A stretch of DNA of 21,268 nt from an uncultured Bacteroidales bacterium (GTDB taxonomy: Bacteria; Bacteroidota; Bacteroidia; Bacteroidales; Marinilabiliaceae): positions 1 to 21,268 of the forward strand of contig CALAUL010000075.1 of the NCBI GenBank assembly GCA_937892255.1, given 5' to 3'. Positions 8,047-15,350 of the stretch are shown here, in pieces; position 1 is the first letter of the stretch, and every line of letters begins with the position of its first letter. The notes beneath the pieces were generated by a model. The model did not search any database. It saw only the letters and a list, made by a program, of their open reading frames with translations, and was not told the DNA's origin. Made by a program: the position numbers and the translations under genes.

Positions 8047-8054
8047 TATCTTTG
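8047..8054 (+). promoter_or_regulatory. Orphan promoter element (TATCTTTG), repeat copy 1
   Basis: A perfect TAnnTTTG element, the counterpart of the live one at 8487. No gene follows, because the equivalent start codon is lost. A transcript beginning near 8061 would run into the copy 2 terminator near 8280, giving an RNA of roughly 215 bases. No -33 TTTG is visible in either copy. Confidence 0.5.
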
Positions 8055-8088
8055 CCGAAGACGATAAGATAACGTAAAAGGGGATATT

Positions 8089-8121
8089 AAGGAATATAAG
8101 GAGATAGATATAAACATTTAG
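8089..8121 (+). pseudogene. Dead 5' fragment of the DUF3467 gene
   Basis: Aligned at an offset of 440 with the intact gene start, this fragment reads K-E-Y-K-E-I-D-I-N-I and then stop, against M-E-D-K-K-V-D-I-N-I in the real gene. The ATG has become AAG and the junction with copy 2 supplies TAG. It is a by-product of the tandem duplication, not a working gene. Confidence 0.8.
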
Positions 8122-8238
8122 TAGGGAGGTTAGTGTACGGTGTGGTGCATGTAGCATGAAGTCAAGACAGGGAGACTTGCGCCAGAGAAGAAATCGATGT
8201 TTTTTCATTTAGTTAAATAATTTAATTTAAAGTGGTGA

Positions 8239-8280
8239 ATTCGGGTCTGTTCCAAGAGAGCGGGCTCGAATCTATTTTTT
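8239..8280 (+). terminator. Rho-independent terminator, repeat copy 2
   Basis: Same hairpin as the copy 1 terminator, shortened to 14 pairs (8239-8252 with 8258-8271) because the outermost bases have changed (AGAATTCG-type instead of AGATTCG). ATTTTTT follows at 8274-8280. It can stop read-through past the first terminator as well as transcripts from the copy 1 promoter. Confidence 0.8.
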
Positions 8281-8486
8281 GTGGGGTAGAGGAGAGCCGA
8301 TATATATAGAGAGAGAAGCGACGAGGAGGGGCGGTAATAACGCTATTGAGGAGAGAGGAAACAAGGGTAGAGACAAGACGTTGCGAGGGTGCAAATATGA
8401 CGTGATGAGGAGATCGAGAAGATATGACGAGGAACAAACGGCGTCAAAATATATTTTAAACGACATCTAAATAGGAATAGAATTAC

Positions 8487-8494
8487 TATCTTTG
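8487..8494 (+). promoter_or_regulatory. Promoter for the DUF3467-acyltransferase-LuxR operon
   Basis: A perfect TATCTTTG (-7) element, 34 bases before the ATG at 8529. No matching -33 TTTG is seen at the usual distance, so an activator or a weak basal level is possible. Confidence 0.65.
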
Positions 8495-8528
8495 CGGAAG
8501 ATGAAAAGATAATGTAAAAGAGGATACT

Positions 8529-8825
8529 ATGGAAGATAAGAAGGTAGATATAAACATTTCGGCGGAGATAGCAGAGGGCAAATATTCCAACTTGGCTATT
8601 GTAGCGCATTCGGAGAACGAATTTGTCATAGACTTTATCAACTATATGCCGCAGATGCCGGAAGCGAAGGTTGTTTCGCGCATTATAATGTCGCCGGATG
8701 GTATGAAGAAGCTCATAGGAGCGTTGATGGACAACATGAGGAAATACGAGCAGTCGACAGACAAAGGCGGGGTGTCGCTTAACGATGCGACGATTATATA
8801 TAACGGACCTAAGGGTGAAGCGTAG
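8529..8825 (+). CDS. DUF3467 family protein
   Basis: A small soluble protein of 98 residues matching the DUF3467 family found across Bacteroidota and some other phyla. Family features visible are the INISAEIAEGKYSNLAIVAH opening (8-27), the FVIDFINYMPQMPEAKVVSRIIMSP centre (about 32-56) and a C-terminal helix GMKKLIGALMDNMRKYE (about 58-74). Its function is not established. The ATG follows a clear promoter and an A-rich leader. The first ten codons lie inside the 440-bp tandem repeat and are also present, inactivated, 440 bases upstream. The acyltransferase gene starts 4 bases after the stop, so the two are translated from one message. Confidence 0.88.
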   Translation: MEDKKVDINISAEIAEGKYSNLAIVAHSENEFVIDFINYMPQMPEAKVVSRIIMSPDGMKKLIGALMDNMRKYEQSTDKGGVSLNDATIIYNGPKGEA

Positions 8826-8829
8826 TAAG

Positions 8830-9720
8830 ATGAAGAAACTTTTCAGTAAGTCAGTTCTTGCTTTGGTGCGTCTGCTCTCTCGCACGCCATTTTGTATATT
8901 GTATGCCTTTGCTGATGTAGCGTCGTTTGTGTTGTATAGGATAGTGCGTTACAGGCTGAAGGTGGTGCGAGGCAACTTGAAGATAATGTTTCCCCATAAG
9001 AGCGACGAAGAGCGCAAGGAGATAGAGAAGCGATTCTATCGCCATTTTGCCGATTATGTGGTGGAGACACTTAAAGGGGTGACGATATCCAAGCCGGAGG
9101 TGATGAAACGATTTGTGATACGCAATCCGGAGTTGATAGATGAGTACAACAAGGCGGGACGTTCAGTCTTTGTCTATTCGGCACATCAGGGTAATTGGGA
9201 GTGGTTTATCACGATGCCGCAGTATTTCCCCAACAGTATAATACAGACGTTTTATCAGCCGCAGAGTTCTAAGTTGGTAGACGAGATAACCCTCATGGCG
9301 CGTACGCGTGAAGGTATAGTGGCTGTGGAGTCGCAGAAGGGATACCGCCATATCGTGACATGTCAGAGAGAGGGCAAAGTGGCTACTACGCTCATCATAG
9401 GCGACCAGTCGCCACATCGTGGAGCACAGAAACATTGGACGAATTTCTTTGGTAAGGATACACCATTTTTATATGGGCCGGCTGTAATAGGGCAGAAGAC
9501 CAACCAGGTGCTTGTATATCCGTCGTATGTAGGGTATAAGAGAGGATATTACGAGTTGGAGTTGCGTCTAATAACTGACGAACCCAAGACATTGAGCAAA
9601 GAGGCTATAATAGACCGATTTGCCGCCTATTTGGAGGACGACTTACACAGGTATCCGGAGTTGTGGTTGCTTTCACATCGACGATGGAAGCATAAGCATG
9701 AAGACTTCCCCGATGAATAG
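8830..9720 (+). CDS. Lipid A biosynthesis acyltransferase (LpxL/HtrB family)
   Basis: A 296-residue late acyltransferase that adds a secondary fatty acyl chain to lipid A at the inner face of the cytoplasmic membrane. The N-terminus has a hydrophobic anchor (about 5-37). The catalytic H-x4-D/E motif appears as HQGNWEW near residue 116, and GDQSPHRG and the FLYGPAVIGQKTNQ segment follow in the usual order. LLSHRRWKH near the C-terminus matches the conserved R-R-W-K signature. An in-frame ATG at 8785 would extend the protein into the DUF3467 gene, so 8830, four bases after that gene's stop, is preferred. The stop overlaps the start of the LuxR-type regulator, indicating translational coupling. 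Confidence 0.9.
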   Translation: MKKLFSKSVLALVRLLSRTPFCILYAFADVASFVLYRIVRYRLKVVRGNLKIMFPHKSDEERKEIEKRFYRHFADYVVETLKGVTISKPEVMKRFVIRNPELIDEYNKAGRSVFVYSAHQGNWEWFITMPQYFPNSIIQTFYQPQSSKLVDEITLMARTREGIVAVESQKGYRHIVTCQREGKVATTLIIGDQSPHRGAQKHWTNFFGKDTPFLYGPAVIGQKTNQVLVYPSYVGYKRGYYELELRLITDEPKTLSKEAIIDRFAAYLEDDLHRYPELWLLSHRRWKHKHEDFPDE

Positions 9721-10321
9721 TGCAGTGCAGGCAGAGTTGGCCATCATAGATGCCAATATATTGTCGGCGGTGGGATTGCAGCAAATACTGCAGAGCGTCA
9801 TGCCGAGAGCCGTAGTGCGAATATTCTCATCGTTTCAGGCTTTTGTAGATGACACGCCCGACATGTATTTCCATTACTTTGTCTCGGGGCAGATATTCAT
9901 AGAGCATAGCAGTTTCTTTCTTGACAGGCAGCGTAAGGTTATAGTCCTTACCAATGGTGTAGCTAATACTCCGGGTTGGAAAGGTGTCAAGACGTTGAAT
10001 GTAGTGCAAAGCTACGATGCGTTGTTGAAAGATCTCGCCATGATGTATCGTCATGCGCATACGCAGAAGCAAGGGGCGGAGCGTCAGTCTCCGGAGTTGA
10101 TGCCGGTGCGTCAGCTTCTCTCGTTGCGTGAGATAGAAGTGCTCACCCTCATAGTGAAAGGACAAACCAACAAAGAGGTGGCTGATAAGCTAAATGTAAG
10201 TCTTACGACGATAATATCGCACCGAAAGAACATAACGGAGAAGCTCGGCATAAAGAGTGTGTCGGGGCTTACCATCTTTGCCGTGACCAACGGCCTTGTC
10301 GAGCCTGACGACATAGGATAG
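9713..10321 (+). CDS. LuxR-type transcription regulator with degenerate receiver
   Basis: A 202-residue protein with a C-terminal LuxR/GerE helix-turn-helix: LSLREIEVLTLIVKGQTNKE, then VADKLNVSLTTIISHRKNIT and a KLGIKSVSGL segment (about 138-188), the classic DNA-binding fold of NarL-type regulators. The N-terminal part begins like a receiver (AIIDANILSAVGLQQIL), but where a receiver would have P-D-x-x-x-x-D, this has PDMYFHY, so the phosphorylated Asp appears to be absent. It is probably not controlled by a histidine kinase. Two starts are possible: 9713, overlapping the acyltransferase stop by 8 bases, and 9698. I chose 9713 because the protein then begins where relatives do. Its place next to an LPS gene suggests envelope-related control, which is inference. 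Confidence 0.82.
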   Translation: MNSAVQAELAIIDANILSAVGLQQILQSVMPRAVVRIFSSFQAFVDDTPDMYFHYFVSGQIFIEHSSFFLDRQRKVIVLTNGVANTPGWKGVKTLNVVQSYDALLKDLAMMYRHAHTQKQGAERQSPELMPVRQLLSLREIEVLTLIVKGQTNKEVADKLNVSLTTIISHRKNITEKLGIKSVSGLTIFAVTNGLVEPDDIG

Positions 10322-10635
10322 CAGATATAACAAAACAAGATATTTGATATAGAACAGAGTGACGCATGACAAAGGCAAGGAGTAGTAGCAGAGCCTCTTC
10401 TTGTCGGCGGAATGACGGCTTACGGGCATTGTGAGTCGGAGAGTCCGTGATATCAGCCTCGAGGCAAAGGACGAGAAGTCATGATGATGTTATGAGAGCG
10501 TCATGTCGACTACTTGTGCATAGTGGCAGTGTCGTACAACAGCGAGACAGCGTTTTATGAGAGTTGAGGCTTTTGTAAGTCGGAAGACGCAACATCTAAG
10601 TCCGTCACAGTGTTGAGGACAAGGCAAGAGAGCCG
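10322..10635. other. Intergenic gap between convergent genes
   Basis: No gene, RNA or clear terminator hairpin with a T-run was seen on either strand, although the convergent genes on both sides should end here. The only notable word is the 10-base palindrome GCCTCGAGGC at 10456-10465. Rho-dependent termination is possible. Confidence 0.45.
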
Positions 10636-12618
10636 TTATTCGATAATCAGAGCTTCGGTGCGTCGGTTGGCGGCGCGACCCTCTTCGGTATCGTTAGAGG
10701 CGATAGGACGAGACAGCCCGTAGCCTTTAGCTACGATACGGGCGGCGTCGATACCCTTAGAAATGAGATAGTCGGAGGTAGCTTTGGCGCGACCTTGAGA
10801 CAGACCACGATTGTATTCGGCAGAGCCTACATTGTCGGTGTGTCCGCCTATCTCTATGCGTAAGTCGGTGTTAAGAGACATGATATGAGCGAGTTTGTCG
10901 AGTTCGACACATGACTCGGGTTTGAGGTGAGTGGAGTTGGTATCGAAGAAGACATTTTTAAGAGCAATCTTCTCGCCCCTGACAAGAGGAGTGAGGGGAA
11001 TATCTATTGTCATAGGCCCGTTTTGAGAAGAGGCGTTTTCTTTGACAGAGATATTTTCGGAGAAGAAGAAATAACCATCGCATTGGGCGAAAAGGCCGTA
11101 GTCATAACCTGAGGGTAGGTTGATAAGGAAAGAGCCGTTGTGGTCGTCGGAGATGGCCTGAGTCTGTCGTTTCTGCACATCTAATCGAATAAGTTCGATA
11201 TTGGCAGAGAGAGGTTTGAGGCTCTTGATGTCGTAGACCTTACCTTTGATGTAAGAGACGGGAGTAGGACGTGCCGCTTGTGGCATGTCGATACACAGCA
11301 GCTCCTTCTTGGCAGAGCCGTTGTCGAGTCTCTTTGTAGAAGAGAAGTAAGCCGTAGAGCCTGAGGCACTGACGATAAAGCCGAGGTTGTCGTTGGGAGT
11401 GTTGATGGGGTAGCCTATATTCTTTGGAGTAGACCACTGCAGGCTGTCGTTGCGACGAGAGTAGAAGATATCGGCGTCGCCCAGACCAGGCCAGAAGTCG
11501 GACGAGAAGTAAATAGTCATTCCGTCGGCATGAATGAAAGGCGACGTCTCTTTTCCGGGGGTGTTGATGGAGTCGCCGGCATTGCGCACTTCGCCGAAGA
11601 GAGGCACGCCATTGGTGCGAAATCCCACAATCTCGGCATACCAAATATCATTGTCGCCAATACCGCCGGGGCGGTTGCTGACAAAATAGAGAGTCTTGCC
11701 GTCGGCCGAGAAACAGGGTTGCGACTCCCAGTAGGCGGAGTTGACAGGTTGTCCGATGTTGATAGGTTCGGACCAACCGTCAGGAGTGCGTCGTGAGAAA
11801 TAGAGGTCGCACGAGCCGCGAGAGTCGCTTCTGCCACAGGCGGTGAAGAACATCCACTTACCGTCTATGGAGAGAGCCTGAGCCCCTTCGTTGTTTGGGG
11901 TATTGATGCCTACGACAGGTTCTATGGGTCCCCATTCTCCATTGTGACGAGTGCTCATGAAGAACTCCTCGTTGAAGAACTGTGAGTTTTTGGGTAGGTT
12001 GGGGTTAGAAGCAAAGAGCGAGGCATCGCGAGGGACGAGCATAGTGAAGACGAACTCCTCCTCATCGAGAGTAATGCTGGGCCAATACATGTCGTAAGGA
12101 GCTTCGATATTGGGGCTTATGGGGCGAGGGTCGAAGGGGACGGGGTTTTCCATGAGTTCTTTGGCTATCATGGCTTTTTTCATCCACGCATCGACATTAT
12201 AACGGGTGCGTTTGCCTTTGGAGTAATGCTTGTATAGGTCGAACCATTCAGTGGCTTCGGGGAAACGTCCCATTCGGCAGAGAGCGATGCCGGCTTGGTA
12301 ATAACCCGATACGAAGATGGTAGAGTCGAGGGCGAAGCCGGCTTTGAGGTTGTCGACCTGTCGTTGATAGTCGCCTAAGTCCATGTATGCCTCGGCACAC
12401 ATGAAGTAAGACTCGGTAAACTTGGGGTCGATACGTTTTGCCTCTTCGTACATTTCGATAGCCGTGCGGAACTGCTCCTGCATGTGGGCCGTCTGTCCCG
12501 CTTCGTACAGAGCAATGGCCTTCTTAGACTTTGTGGAGTATTTAGGTTTGGCTTGAGCCGAAGCATTGCCGGCATAGGCAAAGAGGCAAATAAGCACAGA
12601 TATAATGTTTAGTCTCAT
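10636..12618 (-). CDS. PorE-like TPR / beta-propeller / CRD / OmpA envelope protein
   Basis: A 660-residue exported protein. A signal peptide (MRLN, hydrophobic core, ASAQA near residues 18-22) is followed by TPR helices (about 28-140), a PD40/WD40-like propeller of several blades with FSADGKTLYFVSNRPGG-type repeats (about 165-430), a carboxypeptidase-regulatory-like beta domain (about 445-530) and an OmpA C-terminal domain (about 545-660). The last has GGHTDNVGSAEYNRGLSQGR, carrying the Asp and Arg that bind peptidoglycan diaminopimelate, and NRRTEAL. This is the domain order of PorE from the Porphyromonas gingivalis type IX secretion apparatus, but similar proteins occur in species lacking that system. 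Unlike PorE, there is no lipoprotein Cys after the signal. An upstream in-frame start at 13044 would overlap ftsK, so 12618 is used. Confidence 0.87.
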   Translation of the reverse strand: MRLNIISVLICLFAYAGNASAQAKPKYSTKSKKAIALYEAGQTAHMQEQFRTAIEMYEEAKRIDPKFTESYFMCAEAYMDLGDYQRQVDNLKAGFALDSTIFVSGYYQAGIALCRMGRFPEATEWFDLYKHYSKGKRTRYNVDAWMKKAMIAKELMENPVPFDPRPISPNIEAPYDMYWPSITLDEEEFVFTMLVPRDASLFASNPNLPKNSQFFNEEFFMSTRHNGEWGPIEPVVGINTPNNEGAQALSIDGKWMFFTACGRSDSRGSCDLYFSRRTPDGWSEPINIGQPVNSAYWESQPCFSADGKTLYFVSNRPGGIGDNDIWYAEIVGFRTNGVPLFGEVRNAGDSINTPGKETSPFIHADGMTIYFSSDFWPGLGDADIFYSRRNDSLQWSTPKNIGYPINTPNDNLGFIVSASGSTAYFSSTKRLDNGSAKKELLCIDMPQAARPTPVSYIKGKVYDIKSLKPLSANIELIRLDVQKRQTQAISDDHNGSFLINLPSGYDYGLFAQCDGYFFFSENISVKENASSQNGPMTIDIPLTPLVRGEKIALKNVFFDTNSTHLKPESCVELDKLAHIMSLNTDLRIEIGGHTDNVGSAEYNRGLSQGRAKATSDYLISKGIDAARIVAKGYGLSRPIASNDTEEGRAANRRTEALIIE

Positions 12619-12641
12619 AGTCGAAAAATTAATAATAATGA

Positions 12642-12649
12642 CAAAGATA
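12642..12649 (-). promoter_or_regulatory. Promoter element (TATCTTTG) of the OmpA-family gene
   Basis: Minus-strand TATCTTTG ending 23 bases before the ATG at 12618, a perfect fit to the -7 consensus. The spacer upstream is pyrimidine-rich on this strand and has no clear TTTG. Confidence 0.65.
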
Positions 12650-12826
12650 GTGTTATGGCAGAAAAAGAGAAAGAAGAAAAGGCGAAAAAGAGAGAGGACG
12701 ATGAGAAAGAGGAACAGAGAGCGGAGAAAGAGAAGAGAAATGATACATTGTCGTAGAAGCGAAGAGGCAAAAAGAGAAGATAAGAATAAAAAGCGGAGCA
12801 GAGATACGAAGAGATAGAAAAAAACG
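12650..12826. other. Strongly purine-rich spacer between divergent promoters
   Basis: Nearly all bases on the plus strand are A or G, with long runs of the form GARRAAGA. Short open frames here on both strands (for example 12605-12817 plus) give low-complexity Lys/Arg or Leu/Phe products and are not genes. It separates the minus-strand OmpA-family promoter from the plus-strand ftsK promoter. Confidence 0.6.
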
Positions 12827-12834
12827 TATATTTG
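12827..12834 (+). promoter_or_regulatory. Promoter element (TATATTTG) of ftsK operon
   Basis: Matches TAnnTTTG. The leader to the ATG at 12894 is about 50 bases and purine-rich. No -33 TTTG was found. Confidence 0.55.
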
Positions 12835-12893
12835 CGTAATCAGAGAGAGGACAAGAGAAAGACGAAGTCCGAGGAAAAGAAACACAGAAATAG

Positions 12894-15326
12894 ATGAAAA
12901 CAAAGAAAAAAGAGAATAAAAACAAGCGAGACATGCAGACCATCGTGTCGATATTGTTGTTGGTGACGGCGATGATGCTCTTTGTGGCATTGGTCTCTTT
13001 TTTATTTTCGGGCAGTGAGGATCGAAGTTTTTTTGAGTGTTCATTTTGGGAGTTGTTGGTCAACAGCGACCTTGTATGTAGCAATATCATGGGACGTTTC
13101 GGAGCGTGGATATCCGACTTGCTTATAAACAGGCTGATAGGCGTGCCGTCGTTGTTTGTCCCGTTCATGATGATATTTTTGGCGATATGGCTGTTTGGTC
13201 GATTAAACGTTTCGTTGTTTAGCTTTTTCACAAAAGGCATGGTAACGACGATATGGCTAAGTGTCTTTTTAGGGTTTGTCTCATACCCGTATACAGATGT
13301 CAGTTTTCCGATGTGGGGAGGCCTGTATGGCTATTACGTGGCGAAATGGCTGATGTCGGCAATAGGAGTTTTGGGGACAACGGTGGTATTGCTGATGTTG
13401 CCGATGATATGGCTTGTGCTTACGGTAGAGAAAGTCAATGAATGGTATAGAACATTCATCTTCAGGATAAGCAACGGAAAGATAACAGCCAAGAAAGTGT
13501 TGCTGTTGGCAAACGAAGAGTATGAGGGAGATGGTTTCGGAGAAGAGCCCGAGAGCGAAGAGGAAGAAGAAGAACCTATCGAGGAGGGGGAAAAAGAAGA
13601 GCCGGAGGAAGAAGAAGAGGAATATGTCACGACATTCGGTTCGGAAGAAGAGGAAGAAGAAGAGGAAGAACCTGTCGAGCCACAGCAGATAGCAGGAGGA
13701 GAAGAAGAGACAGAGATAGAGACGAAGAGAGAAGAAGACTTCAGCATAACAAAGGCTGTGGGAGATGGCAACGAAGAGAGTGACATCAGAGGAACAATAA
13801 CAACGCCTTACGACCCGACACTTGACCTCGAATACTACAAGATGCCCGATATAAGTCTGCTGGACAATACTCTGACGGAGGAGACAAACGAAGTGTCGGA
13901 GGAGTATCTGCGAGAGAATAAGAATACCATTGTCGAGACATTTAAGAACTTCGCCATAGAGATAGCCTCTATAAAAGCGACAGTAGGACCGACAGTGACA
14001 CTCTACGAGATAGTGCCTGCGCCGGGTACGCGCATATCAAAGATACAAGGCTTAGAGAATGACATCGCCATGTCGTTGTCGGCACTAGGCATACGTATCA
14101 TAGCCCCTATGCCGGGACAAGGCACAGTAGGTATAGAAGTGCCGAATAAGAATCCGCAGACGGTGAGCATGGCGTCGGTGTTGAAGTCAAAGAAATTTCA
14201 GGAGTCGAAGCACGAACTGCCCGTGGCACTTGGCAAGACGATATCAAATGAGATCTTCGTCTTCGACTTGGCAAAGACGCCACATTTGCTCGTAGCGGGA
14301 GCCACAGGACAGGGTAAGTCGGTAGGATTGAACGCCATAATAACATCGCTTCTCTACAAGAAACACCCGTCGCAGATAAAGTTTGTGATGGTAGACCCCA
14401 AAAGAGTGGAATTATCGATATATCGCAAGTTAGAGAAGCACTTCATGGCGAAGATGCCGAGTGAAGATGACGTCATAATAACAGATGTCGAGAAGGTGAA
14501 GACAACACTTAACTCTCTGACCGTAGAGATGGACTCACGCTATGAGCTGTTGCAGAAAGTCGACACCCGTAACATAAAAGAGTACAACGAGAAATTCATA
14601 AAACGACAGCTCAATCCGGAAGACGGACATAGATTCTTGCCGTATATAGTCGTCATAGTAGATGAGTTTGCCGACCTCATAATGGTCGTAGGCAAAGACA
14701 TAGAGAAGCCAATAGCCCGTATAGCACAGAAAGCACGAGCAGTAGGAATACACATCATATTGGCTACGCAACGACCATCGGCAGATGTCATTACGGGAGT
14801 CATAAAAGCCAACTTCCCGGCACGTATAGCCTTTAAAGTGTCGGGCATGCAAGACTCACGAACCATAATAGACGGTTCGGGAGCGCAAAACCTCATAGGA
14901 AGGGGCGATATGCTGTGTCAAGTAGACGGTTCGATGGTACGAGTGCAGTGCGCATTTGTCTCTACGGAGGAGGTGAAAGCTGTGAGTGAGTACATCTGCA
15001 GTCAGCAGGGATATGCATGTGCCTACGAGTTGCCCGACGTCGAGGAGGCAGGAGAAGACACAACGTCGGCAGTGCAGAACGGAGGAGATACGGGTAAGTT
15101 TGACCCTATGATACGTCAAGTGGCGGAATTTGTGGTAGAGAATAACATGGGTTCGGCATCTAATGTACAACGTAACTTCTCCATTGGCTTTATGAGGGCG
15201 GGACGCCTGATGGATCAGTTGGCAAGATTAGGCATAGTAGGTCCGCAGAAGGGAGCAAAACCGCGAGAAGTGTATGTAACAGACAAAGAAGTTCTGGCAC
15301 GGATTTTGCATGACTTTGGATTGTAA
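12894..15326 (+). CDS. ftsK: DNA translocase FtsK
   Basis: FtsK pumps chromosomal DNA through the division septum and couples chromosome segregation to division. The 810-residue protein has four predicted membrane helices in the first 180 residues, then a very acidic linker (about 210-300, with runs of up to nine Glu), and a motor domain. The motor shows the Walker A motif GATGQGKS at 469-476, the FVMVDPKRVELS segment, and Walker B with IVDEFADL (Asp590-Glu591), ending in the LATQRPSADVITGVIKANFP motif. The C-terminal gamma winged helix (about 740-810, GSASNVQRNFSIGFMRAGRL) reads KOPS-like sites. Compared with FtsK of Escherichia coli the linker is short, as usual in Bacteroidota. lolA follows after 24 bases. 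The short reading frames on the minus strand over the acidic linker are shadows. Confidence 0.96.
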   Translation: MKTKKKENKNKRDMQTIVSILLLVTAMMLFVALVSFLFSGSEDRSFFECSFWELLVNSDLVCSNIMGRFGAWISDLLINRLIGVPSLFVPFMMIFLAIWLFGRLNVSLFSFFTKGMVTTIWLSVFLGFVSYPYTDVSFPMWGGLYGYYVAKWLMSAIGVLGTTVVLLMLPMIWLVLTVEKVNEWYRTFIFRISNGKITAKKVLLLANEEYEGDGFGEEPESEEEEEEPIEEGEKEEPEEEEEEYVTTFGSEEEEEEEEEPVEPQQIAGGEEETEIETKREEDFSITKAVGDGNEESDIRGTITTPYDPTLDLEYYKMPDISLLDNTLTEETNEVSEEYLRENKNTIVETFKNFAIEIASIKATVGPTVTLYEIVPAPGTRISKIQGLENDIAMSLSALGIRIIAPMPGQGTVGIEVPNKNPQTVSMASVLKSKKFQESKHELPVALGKTISNEIFVFDLAKTPHLLVAGATGQGKSVGLNAIITSLLYKKHPSQIKFVMVDPKRVELSIYRKLEKHFMAKMPSEDDVIITDVEKVKTTLNSLTVEMDSRYELLQKVDTRNIKEYNEKFIKRQLNPEDGHRFLPYIVVIVDEFADLIMVVGKDIEKPIARIAQKARAVGIHIILATQRPSADVITGVIKANFPARIAFKVSGMQDSRTIIDGSGAQNLIGRGDMLCQVDGSMVRVQCAFVSTEEVKAVSEYICSQQGYACAYELPDVEEAGEDTTSAVQNGGDTGKFDPMIRQVAEFVVENNMGSASNVQRNFSIGFMRAGRLMDQLARLGIVGPQKGAKPREVYVTDKEVLARILHDFGL

Positions 15327-15350
15327 AGAAAACGAAAACAAGATAATACG

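Larger units (their letters stand above)
7680..8119 (+). repeat. 440-bp direct tandem repeat, copy 1
   Basis: This unit begins at the last bases of lptC (AGTAGGGAGGTTAG) and ends with bases equivalent to codon 10 of the DUF3467 gene (ATAAACATTT). It lies directly against copy 2 with a constant offset of 440. Positions 7799-7935 (137 bases) are identical to 8239-8375, while the first 115 bases and the last 110 bases have diverged. Contents in order are a terminator, a purine-rich stretch, a TATCTTTG promoter element and a dead 5' end of the DUF3467 gene, where the ATG has become AAG at 8089. The dead frame stays open until the TAG TAG created at the junction. Confidence 0.93.
8120..8559 (+). 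repeat. 440-bp direct tandem repeat, copy 2
   Basis: The right-hand copy of the 440-bp unit, ending inside codon 11 of the intact DUF3467 gene. It has its own terminator (8239-8280), the same purine-rich middle and the promoter that drives the downstream operon. Differences from copy 1 are concentrated at the two ends. In the middle, only a few substitutions occur between 8376 and 8450. Confidence 0.93.

Noticed and set aside
12619..13044. N-terminal extension of the OmpA-family protein to 13044
   Set aside because: It would run through the divergent promoters and into ftsK, and gives a Leu/Phe/Ser-rich low-complexity segment from purine-rich DNA. The signal peptide starts at 12618.
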